From: Azoarcus sp. DN11
GTDB taxonomy: Bacteria > Pseudomonadota > Gammaproteobacteria > Burkholderiales > Rhodocyclaceae
Direction: 5' to 3'
DNA length: 64,000 nucleotides
Assembly: GCF_003628555.1 (NCBI RefSeq)
Contig: NZ_CP021731.1
Span: 4,650,001 to 4,714,000, forward strand
Shown: in pieces, positions 35,704 through 48,088 of the stretch
How the letters are laid out: the number at the start of each line of letters is the position of its first letter
Position numbering within the stretch: position 1 is the first letter of the stretch
Notes under the pieces: model-generated
Told to the model about the DNA's origin: nothing
The model's input: the letters and a program-made list of their open reading frames with translations, nothing else
Databases searched by the model: none
Translations under genes and position numbers: made by a program

Positions 35704-35933
35704 GCTCGTAATGCGGACGTAATTATATCAACCGCACAATCAGCATCGATGCTGCGAAATACATTAAATTAACACCCTGTTAAAGCCGATTACATCAATG
35801 AATGAATGAGTAAGTCGACTCTTGTCGAACCGAAATAGATCCTCTGATTCGATGCAGTCACCTGACATATTTACGGGATAACATCACGCCCAATTTCCGT
35901 GCTGCGCGGGTCGTCATCTTCGCTCAACACGTG
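35704..35933. other. AT-rich intergenic stretch without gene
   Basis: About 230 bp between the IS relic and the 3' end of dch. It is visibly richer in A and T than its surroundings (for example TAATTATATCAA and AATACATTAAATTAAC). No reading frame, strong hairpin or ATAC-N10-GTAT site was found in it. It could contain the promoter of the ferredoxin-kor genes. Confidence 0.5.
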
Positions 35934-36704
35934 TTAGCGATTTTTCCAACGCGGAGGCCGCTTTTCCTGAAACGCGAGCAAACCTTCAAGCGCATCAACG
36001 CTATTGATGAGGTCTTGCCCACATATCTTTTCGAGTTCGTCGAGGCGTTCCATCACACGGCGTGTCATAGCCCCGCGCGCCGCCTTGACGGCGAAGCGAA
36101 GTGCGTTGGTGCTGAGCCCGGCCAGATGTTCATCAAAATAGGCGACCGCGGCAGCCACTGGGTCTTCTGCCACGCAGTTGACGAGCCCGAGCCGCATCGC
36201 CTCTGGCGCTGAAACGCTGCGCCCGGAGAACAGCAAATCGTCGGCAGCGCCCTGGCCGATGCGCTCGGGGAGAAGACAACTGGCGGCAGGTGCAAAGAAA
36301 CCCAACTTGATTTCAGGCTGACCGAATATTGCATCCTCTGCCGCGAAGATCAGACTGCCCGCAAGGGCGACCTCCATTCCCCCACCCAGACACTGGCCGC
36401 GCACCGCGACCAGTATCGGGCGCGGGAAATCGAGCATTCGCTTGATTAGGCCGTGAAGTACAGCGAGCATTCCTGTCATCTGATCGGGGAAATGCTCCTC
36501 GATGCTCGCGCCGAAGCTGAAGTGCGGCCCAGCATGCTCGAGCAGCACCGCCGACAGATTGCGGTCCTCGGCATGCGCGTCGAGCGCCTGACTGAGCGCT
36601 GCGATCATTTGAGCATCGACAATATTAGCTTTAGGACGGTTGAGCCGAAGCCGCAGCAGCTTCGCGCCGCGGTCGAGCCGGACTTCAAGCGGTGTGTCGG
36701 TCAT
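35934..36704 (-). CDS. dch: Cyclohexa-1,5-diene-1-carbonyl-CoA hydratase type
   Basis: A 256-residue crotonase-family enzyme of the Dch/BzdW type, which adds water to the dienoyl-CoA made by the reductase. Diagnostic segments are LRLRLNRPKANIVDAQMI, GPHFSFGASIEEHFP, RGQCLGGGMEVALAGSLIFA and GQPEIKLGFFAPAASCLLPE. It is the last gene of the operon, 13 bp after oah. In the 3-methylbenzoyl-CoA pathway the substrate would be a methyl-cyclohexadienoyl-CoA. Assignment to the methylated substrate is from context, not from the sequence. Confidence 0.9.
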   Translation of the reverse strand: MTDTPLEVRLDRGAKLLRLRLNRPKANIVDAQMIAALSQALDAHAEDRNLSAVLLEHAGPHFSFGASIEEHFPDQMTGMLAVLHGLIKRMLDFPRPILVAVRGQCLGGGMEVALAGSLIFAAEDAIFGQPEIKLGFFAPAASCLLPERIGQGAADDLLFSGRSVSAPEAMRLGLVNCVAEDPVAAAVAYFDEHLAGLSTNALRFAVKAARGAMTRRVMERLDELEKICGQDLINSVDALEGLLAFQEKRPPRWKNR

Positions 36705-36717
36705 CTCTGGGGTCTCC

Positions 36718-37854
36718 TCAGTTTCTAGTGTGGGGCATCAAGTTGTCGATCAGATCAGGCGTCCAGGGGGCGCCCTTGGCAAGGGCCTGCCGCAGAGCCA
36801 CGAAATCGATTTCGCGCCCTGCTTCCTTGCTACCTTCGGCAAAAGCGCGAAAACCGGCGCAGGCTTCGGTCATCATGTTCAAAGCGAGCCAGGCGCGGTT
36901 GTCTTCCTTGTTGCGGTTCCAGGCCTCGATCTTGGGTTTGCGCAGGGCTTCGAGGCTCTTGGTCAGGCTATCCGGGAACATGGTCACGAACTTGGCGCAC
37001 AGTTCTTCGACCTTGGCATCGAGCAGGCTCAGGTCAACCTCGCCGAGAGCGAGAAGCGCCTTTCCCTGCAGGAGCGCCTCGCCAGTCTTCGGCTCGCCCA
37101 GTACCAATTCTCCGAACTCGTCGACGCAACGGTCGGTGACCACCAACGGATTGGGTACGAAATTGCCGTCCACCTTGAGGGCCGGCACCACGGCAGTGAT
37201 CATGCCGAGGCGGCGCGCCTTGTGGGCCGAGAGGGACTCGCATAGCGTGCCTACCGCGAGTGCGGCTTCCGCACCGATCATCACCGGCAGGAAGTCCGTC
37301 GCCCCGCCGATCATCGCTCCCCCGTGCTTCGGACCGGCGAGTCCGAACAAGGCCAAGTCCTGGGCGATGGTGAAGTCGCAGGCCAATCCCAGTTCCTGAG
37401 CGCCGCCGGTGCGCATGCCGTTCACCCGGCAAATCACAGGTTTCTCGCACACCATGACCGCCGACACCGTATCATTGAACAGGCGCATGAATTGGCGGAA
37501 TTCCTGCGGGTTGCGGGCGTAGTAGCGGGCAAAATCCGTCGCGTTGCCGCCGGTGCAGAACGCTTTGCTGCCCGCGCCTGTCAGGACGACGCTGACGACA
37601 TCCCGAGCGTTGCTGGCTGTCTTCAACGCCCACTGGATGCCCTTGAGCATGTCGACGCTGTAGGAGTTGAACTGCGCCTGATTGTCGATGGTGATCCAGG
37701 CGTGGTAGATACCCTGGGCCAGGTCGCCGCGCGGCGTTCTCGCCGGGCGTTTTTCATAGGCGACGCCCGGCACTACGACGTCGGGAGCCACCCCGTGATC
37801 GGTCAACTGCCTGGGTGCCCTGTGGCGCGCAATCTGGTCAGTAACGCTTCTCAT
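36718..37854 (-). CDS. oah: 6-oxocyclohex-1-ene-1-carbonyl-CoA hydrolase type (ring cleavage)
   Basis: A 378-residue member of the crotonase superfamily with the length and sequence of Oah/BzdY, which hydrolytically opens the alicyclic ring to a dicarboxylyl-CoA. Markers are YHAWITIDNQAQFNSYS, GAGSKAFCTGGNATDFARYY, VCRVNGMRTGGAQELGLACD (here ICRVNG) and GPKHGGAMIGGATDFLP. It lies between had and dch in the operon. In a 3-methylbenzoyl-CoA pathway it would open the methyl-substituted ring. Confidence 0.92.
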   Translation of the reverse strand: MRSVTDQIARHRAPRQLTDHGVAPDVVVPGVAYEKRPARTPRGDLAQGIYHAWITIDNQAQFNSYSVDMLKGIQWALKTASNARDVVSVVLTGAGSKAFCTGGNATDFARYYARNPQEFRQFMRLFNDTVSAVMVCEKPVICRVNGMRTGGAQELGLACDFTIAQDLALFGLAGPKHGGAMIGGATDFLPVMIGAEAALAVGTLCESLSAHKARRLGMITAVVPALKVDGNFVPNPLVVTDRCVDEFGELVLGEPKTGEALLQGKALLALGEVDLSLLDAKVEELCAKFVTMFPDSLTKSLEALRKPKIEAWNRNKEDNRAWLALNMMTEACAGFRAFAEGSKEAGREIDFVALRQALAKGAPWTPDLIDNLMPHTRN

Positions 37855-37878
37855 GGTCGATTCTCGAATAGCATTCGT

Positions 37879-38946
37879 CTAGGGAACCAGCACTGCGCGG
37901 CGCACCAAGCGGCGGTCGTGTGCCGCCTGGAAGACCTCGTTGATCAGGTCCAGGGGCAACTCCTCCACGAACGGCGCGATCTTCACCTTGTCCTCCAGCA
38001 CAAGGTCGAGGGCAGGGGCGTAGTTCTTGAGCAGGCATCCCCAGTTGCCGAGCGCGCGGGCATGCAGTGCCATGAAATTGGAAAGCCGCACTTCGACCTT
38101 GTCCAGGGTGAAGCCAACCACGCAGAGGGTGCCGCCGCGCACCAGCAGGCTGAAGGCGCTTTCCTGGCCGGCGCGCGTGCCCGAGCACTCGAAGATGGTC
38201 CATTCGATGGGGCGCAATCCGCGCTCCCGCGCAAACGCCGCGATGCGCTTCTTCTGTTCGCGGCTGTCGACTTCCCGGGCGTTCAGGGTTAGGGCGGCAC
38301 CGTAATCGGCAATCATTTTCAGCTTGGCCGGATCGACATCGATCGCGACGACTGTCGCACCCATCGCGCGGGCAATCTGTACGCAATAACCCCCTACCCC
38401 ACCGACGCCGTTGACGATAGCTATGTCGCCCGGCCCCAAGCCAGATTGCAGCACTGCCTGGTACGGCGTCGTCACAGCATCCGCGACCACGGCCACCGAT
38501 GCCAGCGACAGCCCGACATCGCGCAGTCGCGACTCGTCGACCGGCACGAGACCTCGAGCTGGCACCCGGATATGCGTGGCGAAGCCTCCATCGATATCGT
38601 TGCCAGGCATCCTTTCGTTGCTACAGAGAGTGCCCTTGCCACGTTTGCAGGGATCGCACTCGCCGCATTGGAACATCGCCGGCACGATGACCGCGCGACG
38701 CATCCACTCGTCGGCGCCCTTACCGGCCGCCACCACATGGCCGCTGATTTCATGGCCAAGCGTCAATGGCAGCGGATGATTTGTGCGTACCCCATCGTAG
38801 TAGAAACCGAGATCGGTGTGACAGACGCCGCAGCCCGCCACTTCGATAACGACCTCGCCCGGTCCAGGAGCGCCCGGGTCGAACAATTCCCGTTCCATAG
38901 GCTGGCCGACCGCCTTCATCACCCAGCGATATGCTTGAATCGCCAT
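37879..38946 (-). CDS. had: 6-hydroxycyclohex-1-ene-1-carbonyl-CoA dehydrogenase type
   Basis: A 355-residue zinc-containing, NAD-dependent alcohol dehydrogenase of the Had/BzdX type. Catalytic zinc ligands lie in [14 protein letters not shown] and LGHEISGHV, the structural zinc cysteines in [15 protein letters not shown], and the Rossmann motif is [17 protein letters not shown]. It oxidises the hydroxylated ring product to the ketone that Oah cleaves. The start MAIQAYRW at 38946 was preferred over an in-frame start five codons upstream. It follows hbd by 86 bp and precedes oah by 24 bp. Confidence 0.92.
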   Translation of the reverse strand: MAIQAYRWVMKAVGQPMERELFDPGAPGPGEVVIEVAGCGVCHTDLGFYYDGVRTNHPLPLTLGHEISGHVVAAGKGADEWMRRAVIVPAMFQCGECDPCKRGKGTLCSNERMPGNDIDGGFATHIRVPARGLVPVDESRLRDVGLSLASVAVVADAVTTPYQAVLQSGLGPGDIAIVNGVGGVGGYCVQIARAMGATVVAIDVDPAKLKMIADYGAALTLNAREVDSREQKKRIAAFARERGLRPIEWTIFECSGTRAGQESAFSLLVRGGTLCVVGFTLDKVEVRLSNFMALHARALGNWGCLLKNYAPALDLVLEDKVKIAPFVEELPLDLINEVFQAAHDRRLVRRAVLVP

Positions 38947-39031
38947 GAAAGACCTCCACAAATACTAGTTGGCTAGGATGTTGAATATCCCAAAAAAACA
39001 CAGCCCGCTTCCCCTCACGGGCGCGCCGCGA

Positions 39032-39895
39032 TTACTTTGCTTTGTCGTCCCCGTAGATGTAGAAACCCTTCCCGGACTTCTTCCCCCACTCGCCACGCTC
39101 GTACATCTCCTTCAGAAGGCGGTTAGGTTTGGCCGATTCGACGCTGGTCTCTTCGTATTCATCCATACGTGCCAGATACGACACGTCGATTCCGGTCGTA
39201 TCGAGCAGGCGCAGGGGCCCCATCGGGTGCCCAAGCCCCTTGGTCACGGCAAGATCGATGTCCTCGGCCGAGGCGTAACCCTCCTCGTAGAGGCTGACCG
39301 CCTCACGCGTCAGCGCCCGGAAGATGCGGTTGACGATGAACCCCGGGATTTCCTTGCGCAGCACCACCGGGGTCTTTCCGATGCTGCGGCAAAACGCTAG
39401 CACCTCTTCAATGATCTCTGCCGGCACAGCGGGATGCACTACGACCTCCACTAGTTCCATCACGAGTGCCGGGTTGAAGAAATGTATGTTAAGCACTCGC
39501 TGCGGTCGCGCGGTGACTCCTGCCAAGCGTGAGCCCCGGATATTCGAGCTGTTGGTGCCGAAAATCGTCTGCGGCGGACAAAGTCGATCGAGTGTGCGGA
39601 ACAGTTCAGCCTTCGGTTCGAATTTTTCGACGATGGCTTCGATTATCAGATCAGCATCGGCGGCAGCGGCCAAGTCCGGCGCCAAATCGAGATTGCCGAG
39701 CGCCGTAGCCCTCTGCTCGCTGCTGATGCGCCCCTTGGCGACGCGCTTGTCCAAATGCTCTCGAACGAAGTCCGCCGCCTGCTCCAGACTTTCCTTGCGG
39801 CTGTCGTTGAGTACCGTTTTCAGGCCGCTGAGTGCGCACTGCAGCGCTATCTGCCGCCCCATGGCCCCTGCCCCGATGACCGCGATCTTTTCCAT
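39032..39895 (-). CDS. 3-hydroxyacyl-CoA dehydrogenase
   Basis: A 287-residue Hbd/PaaH-type NAD-dependent dehydrogenase. The N-terminal Rossmann motif is IGAGAMGRQIALQCALSG. The catalytic His lies in LNIHFFNPALVMELVEVV, and the C-terminal domain has KEIPGFIVNRIFRALTREA and GKKSGKGFYIYGD. It follows the enoyl-CoA hydratase by 12 bp in the operon and would act in beta-oxidation of the ring-cleaved acid. A decayed paralogue lies at 30130-30530. Confidence 0.92.
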   Translation of the reverse strand: MEKIAVIGAGAMGRQIALQCALSGLKTVLNDSRKESLEQAADFVREHLDKRVAKGRISSEQRATALGNLDLAPDLAAAADADLIIEAIVEKFEPKAELFRTLDRLCPPQTIFGTNSSNIRGSRLAGVTARPQRVLNIHFFNPALVMELVEVVVHPAVPAEIIEEVLAFCRSIGKTPVVLRKEIPGFIVNRIFRALTREAVSLYEEGYASAEDIDLAVTKGLGHPMGPLRLLDTTGIDVSYLARMDEYEETSVESAKPNRLLKEMYERGEWGKKSGKGFYIYGDDKAK

Positions 39896-39907
39896 GACCT
39901 TATTCTC

Positions 39908-40678
39908 TCAAGAGTGCGCCGGCTTGCGCCCGGCAAATTGGGAGACGCCTTCCTTGCGTTCCTTCGCTGCGTAGCAACCATTGGATATGTCGATATCGAA
40001 CGACTCGGAATGCTCCATATCGAGCGCATGATCCATGCAGCGCTTGGCACCCCGGACGGCCACTTGGACGTTGCCCCGGATGCATTGCGCCATTTCCAGC
40101 GCCTGCGGCATCAGTTCCTCGCCGGAGACGATACGGTTAATCACCCCCATTCGCTCCGCCGCGACCGCGTCGAAGGTGGATGCGGTCAGAATCAGTTCCT
40201 TAGCTCGCGCAGCGCCGATCAACTTCGGCAGCTTGCGGCACCCCCCCGCCGCTGGGATCAAACCCCATTTCACCTCAGGCAAACCGAAGGTCGAGCGCGG
40301 CGTGGCGAATATCAGGTCGCAGGCCAGTGCGATTTCGAAACCCCCGGCCAAGCAATGGCCATCGACCACGGCGATGGACGGTTTGCGCTTGGCCTCAAAC
40401 TCGCTGTACATCGGGAACATCTCTTCGAGGCGCAAGACGGCGGCTTCCTCGTCGCTCAGGGTCTGGCGCTCCTTGAGGTCGATGCCGACACAAAAAGCCT
40501 TGCCGCCCGAGCCAGCGACGATGATCACATCGACAGCCTCGTCGCTCTCCACGTCCCGAATCGCATCGCGCAGCTTGCGCACCATCGCGCGATTGATGGC
40601 GTTCATGGCCTCAGGGCGATTGAGCGTCACGATCGCGATTCCGTCGCTTCGCTTTTTCAGCACGATTTCGTTTGCCAT
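39908..40678 (-). CDS. Enoyl-CoA hydratase
   Basis: A 256-residue crotonase. Sequence features are the N-terminal VTLNRPEAMNAINRAMV, oxyanion-hole segments SGGKAFCVGIDLKE and VDGHCLAGGFEIALACDLIF, and the active-site Glu in FGLPEVKWGLIPAAGG. It is placed between the thiolase and 3-hydroxyacyl-CoA dehydrogenase genes with short gaps (10 and 12 bp), giving a complete hydratase-dehydrogenase-thiolase set for beta-oxidation of the ring-opened product. Confidence 0.9.
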   Translation of the reverse strand: MANEIVLKKRSDGIAIVTLNRPEAMNAINRAMVRKLRDAIRDVESDEAVDVIIVAGSGGKAFCVGIDLKERQTLSDEEAAVLRLEEMFPMYSEFEAKRKPSIAVVDGHCLAGGFEIALACDLIFATPRSTFGLPEVKWGLIPAAGGCRKLPKLIGAARAKELILTASTFDAVAAERMGVINRIVSGEELMPQALEMAQCIRGNVQVAVRGAKRCMDHALDMEHSESFDIDISNGCYAAKERKEGVSQFAGRKPAHS

Positions 40679-40688
40679 GGCCGTCCCA

Positions 40689-41885
40689 TCAAGATTCGCG
40701 GCGGATCACGATGGCTGTGGTGACCCCGCCGCCACCGCAGATCGACGCTACGCCCAATTCGCCGTTCTCGCGCTGCAATATGTTGCCGAGCGTCATTAAC
40801 AGCCGTGCACCGGACATACCTGTCGGGTGGCTGAGTGCAATCGCCCCCCCGTACACGTTAACCTTGGCTCGGTCCCAGCGGAGCACGCGCTCGTTCGCGA
40901 GCATCTGCGCAGCGAATGCCTCGTTGACCTCAATGAAGTCAATGTCGCTCAGCGTCATGCCTGCCTTCTTCAACACCATGGGAATCGCAAGACCGGGCCC
41001 ATCGCCCATGTGAGCAGGCTCTACTGCAGTCTGCGCCGACGCCACCAGGGAAAACATGGGCGGGCGTCCCAGGAATTTGGCCATAGCGCGCGTGGTCAGC
41101 ACGATTGCGCAAGCGCCATCGCCCATGCTGCAGGCGTTGCCTGCCGTCACGCTGCCATCTTTCTTGAAGACCGGTTTGAGCTTCGCCAAGCTCTCCAAGC
41201 TGGTGTCTGGCCGAATCGCCTCGTCAAGGAAAAGCGTCATTTCGTCCTGGCTTCGTGTCGCCGGCAACGTCACAGGAACGATCTCGCTCGCGGTGAGCCC
41301 GCCGCGCCGCGCCTTGGCCGCTCCATCGTGCGAGGCGAGCGCAAACTCGTCCATTTCCTCGCGGGTGATGCCGTACTTGGCCACAAGATTCTCCGCCGTC
41401 ATGCCCATGCCAAAGCCGCACAAGGGATCGAGCGTATCCGCCCAACCGTCAAGCAGGGTCTTGTCACCGAGCTTGAACCCTTCCCAGCGGACGTTCTTCA
41501 GCAAGTACGGCATGGTGCTCATCGATTCCATGCCCCCGGCGACAATGAATCGAGCATTACCGCTGCCAAGCTCCTGGGCGGCGAGCATCACGGATTTCAT
41601 GCCTGAGGGGCAGGCCATATTGACTGTGAAGGAAGGCGCTTCAACCGGGATGCCGCCCTTCACCGCCGCGGTGCGCGCAGGATTGGGACCATTTCCGGCC
41701 TGCCGGCAGTTGGCAAAGATCAACTGGTCAATCTGATCGGAGGGCAGTGCGGCACGCTCGAGAGCCGCCCGAATAGCGATCGCACCCAGTTCCCATACAG
41801 GAACTTCGCGCAAGCTGCCGCCAAAACTGCCAAGCGGCGTGCGAGCGGCGCTGATTGCAACAATATCGTTTTCGCTGGTCGTCAT
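40689..41885 (-). CDS. Acetyl-CoA acyltransferase (thiolase)
   Basis: A 398-residue degradative/biosynthetic-type thiolase. The nucleophilic Cys lies in VNMACPSGMKSVMLA, the His in GGAIALSHPTGMSGAR, and the second catalytic Cys in SICGGGGVTTA; the NEAFAAQ loop is also present. The start MTTSENDIVAISAARTPLG at 41885 was chosen over an upstream in-frame codon. It follows the amidohydrolase-family gene by 13 bp. It would cleave the 3-oxoacyl-CoA formed from the ring-cleaved product, releasing acetyl-CoA (or a methyl-branched equivalent). Confidence 0.92.
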   Translation of the reverse strand: MTTSENDIVAISAARTPLGSFGGSLREVPVWELGAIAIRAALERAALPSDQIDQLIFANCRQAGNGPNPARTAAVKGGIPVEAPSFTVNMACPSGMKSVMLAAQELGSGNARFIVAGGMESMSTMPYLLKNVRWEGFKLGDKTLLDGWADTLDPLCGFGMGMTAENLVAKYGITREEMDEFALASHDGAAKARRGGLTASEIVPVTLPATRSQDEMTLFLDEAIRPDTSLESLAKLKPVFKKDGSVTAGNACSMGDGACAIVLTTRAMAKFLGRPPMFSLVASAQTAVEPAHMGDGPGLAIPMVLKKAGMTLSDIDFIEVNEAFAAQMLANERVLRWDRAKVNVYGGAIALSHPTGMSGARLLMTLGNILQRENGELGVASICGGGGVTTAIVIRRES

Positions 41886-41898
41886 TTCCGGTTTCCGG

Positions 41899-42741
41899 CT
41901 ACAGCCCATACACGGCCGCAGCGTTCCCGTGCAGGATCTTCTGCGCCACCTTTTCGCTCAGACCGAGGTCGTTCTTGATGCATGCAATGGACTCGCTATG
42001 CAGGACGGCCGGGTAATTCGTCCCGTAGATGACCTTGTTCTGGCCGCGGGTCTTCATGAAGTGGATCAGGGTGGGCTCGAGATATTTGGGATGGTGTGCA
42101 TCGATGCCCAGATAGACGTTCTCGTGCTTCCAGGCGAGCGAGATCATCTCCTCCGTCCAAGGCCATCCCGTATGGGCGCCGATCAGCTTCAGCTCGGGAA
42201 AATCAAGCGCGACGATGTCCAGGTAGATCGGACGCCCCAATTCGTTCGGCATATGCTCGGCCGAATGACCCACCTGCATGGACACCGGAATACCCAGCTC
42301 GACGCATTTGGCGTACAAGGGGTAGTAGAGGCGATCGTTCAGAGGAATGCCAAAGCCGTAAGTATGGATGTAGACGCCCTTGAACCCGAACTCCTTCACG
42401 GCCCGCTCCACCCTGCGTACGCTTTCCAATTTCTGCAGGGGATTGAACCCGCACAGGCCTACCAGGCGATCCGGATATTGACTGACTACGGCATGCACTT
42501 CCTCCTCAGTGATGTCCCAGACCATGGTCTTTTTCTGATAGGACATCATGCGGATCGCGGGTATGAACGCCTTGTCGAGACCTGCCTCATCCATCATGGC
42601 AATGAACTCGCCGACGGACTTGCCCTGGATGCGCTCTTCCATCCGCCACCACTTGATGAGTCGTAGCATTTCCGGCTGTCCATACCACCACTTATCAATG
42701 GCTTCCGACGTGAACAGATTGCAGTGAAAATCGATTGCCAT
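41899..42741 (-). CDS. Amidohydrolase-2 superfamily protein, altered metal site
   Basis: A 280-residue TIM-barrel protein of the amidohydrolase-2 (PF04909) superfamily. The N terminus reads AIDFHCNLFTSEAIDKWW; the usual HxH is reduced to a single His. Later conserved segments are VSMQVGHSAEHMP and LIGAHTGWPWTEE. The late catalytic Asp (normally GTDYP or GSDYP) reads IYGTNYPAV. It is the first gene of the leftward operon carrying thiolase, hydratase, hbd, had, oah and dch, behind a strong promoter. A role in the pathway is therefore likely but unassigned. Whether it is a hydrolase, decarboxylase or lyase is not decidable here. Confidence 0.75.
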   Translation of the reverse strand: MAIDFHCNLFTSEAIDKWWYGQPEMLRLIKWWRMEERIQGKSVGEFIAMMDEAGLDKAFIPAIRMMSYQKKTMVWDITEEEVHAVVSQYPDRLVGLCGFNPLQKLESVRRVERAVKEFGFKGVYIHTYGFGIPLNDRLYYPLYAKCVELGIPVSMQVGHSAEHMPNELGRPIYLDIVALDFPELKLIGAHTGWPWTEEMISLAWKHENVYLGIDAHHPKYLEPTLIHFMKTRGQNKVIYGTNYPAVLHSESIACIKNDLGLSEKVAQKILHGNAAAVYGL

Positions 42742-42864
42742 GTTTTCTCCCTCGGTAACCGGCAGCAATTTCGTTATCGACGGACACGCTCGTCCGTTCG
42801 GCAGGTCAACGTCATCCCCCGCATGCACGAGGCTAAAGTGCTCGCCGCCAATGCCTTCTTGCGT

Positions 42865-42892
42865 ATACTATACAGTCGGTTTGTCTTGTCAA
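42865..42892 (-). promoter_or_regulatory. Promoter with MbdR-like operator for amidohydrolase-dch operon
   Basis: On the minus strand a perfect -35 TTGACA (plus 42887-42892) stands 16 bp from TAGTAT (42865-42870). Overlapping the -10 and spacer is ATAC-N10-GTTT at 42865-42882, one base off the ATAC-N10-GTAT reported for MbdR. The start codon is about 125 bp downstream. The same geometry (operator overlapping the -10/spacer behind TTGACA) recurs at mbdO and mbdB1. The rest of 42742-43064 holds no gene. Confidence 0.6.
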
Positions 42893-43064
42893 CGTACAGT
42901 CCCATTTTTATTACAACACCTAACGATGCGCTCAACCACGTGCGCCCCCTCCCGTCGGAACTGCTCGCCGTAGCAGGTTCCAGCTCCGCTACGGCGGCGG
43001 ACCAAGGTCGGATTCTCCACTTCAGCGGGCAATGAAACAAACCCAAGAACAACGAAACTGCGCG

Positions 43065-46190
<3,126 letters not shown>

Positions 46191-46207
46191 CTACTCCATT
46201 TCTCTGG

Positions 46208-47560
<1,353 letters not shown>

Positions 47561-47671
47561 TCACTTGTTTAATGGAAACGCGCTTCGCCCGCTTTCCGCG
47601 TTCACTTCCGCTTTGATACCGTCAGAGCATCGAGAGGCGCAGGCTCCCGCGGCTCTTCCACTCCGCACAAC

Positions 47672-47716
47672 ATACCAGCTGCCCAGTATCTAACAGCAAA
47701 ATCTTGTTGCTGTCAA
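47672..47716 (-). promoter_or_regulatory. mbdO promoter with MbdR-type operator
   Basis: ATAC-N10-GTAT is perfect at 47672-47689. On the minus strand it overlaps a -10 candidate TAGATA (plus 47687-47692), 18 bp from a perfect -35 TTGACA (47711-47716). This matches the operator consensus reported for MbdR in Azoarcus sp. CIB. The mbdO start is about 125 bp further on, leaving a long leader. Repression by MbdR is inferred. Confidence 0.75.
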
Positions 47717-47916
47717 CCGCATTTAGTGCGCCTGTAGGGAGCACATAAACTGTCCGAACTTGTAGCACGTGTCTGATCACAACGTAGAGAGTCACGGAAG
47801 GATGAGGTCGTGGAGCACTTACCGTAATACCATCTCCTCGCCATGCGCCGTCCATGCTCTCAAAGGTCCTTTTCCCATTTTCCTCCCTCCGATTTCGAGG
47901 TCTTCCGTATCAGTCG

Positions 47917-47944
47917 TTGACACATACCAGCCAGCCGGTATATG
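47917..47944 (+). promoter_or_regulatory. mbdB1 promoter with MbdR-type operator
   Basis: A perfect TTGACA at 47917-47922 is followed after 16 bp by TATATG (47939-47944). A perfect ATAC-N10-GTAT lies at 47924-47941, covering the spacer and part of the -10. It faces the mbdB1 gene, whose ATG is 145 bp downstream. Together with the mbdO site it makes the 47.55-48.09 kb gap a divergent control region for reductase and uptake genes. No gene is seen in the gap. Confidence 0.75.
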
Positions 47945-48088
47945 GTAGCCGCATGTGGGGACCGGGGCTGTCAGACCTTTTGTTGGCGAGCTCGCGGAAA
48001 CGCCGTTTTCCGCAATGACTGAATTTCCCCCGACATAGTGCCGCGCGCAGGGGCGCCGGTGCCCGTCTTCATCGTCCAGGAGGGAGAG

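Noticed and set aside
35704..35933. MbdR-type operator in the AT-rich gap before dch end / ferredoxin
   Set aside because: The only ATAC (in GAAATACATT) is not followed by GTAT or a one-mismatch form at the right spacing.
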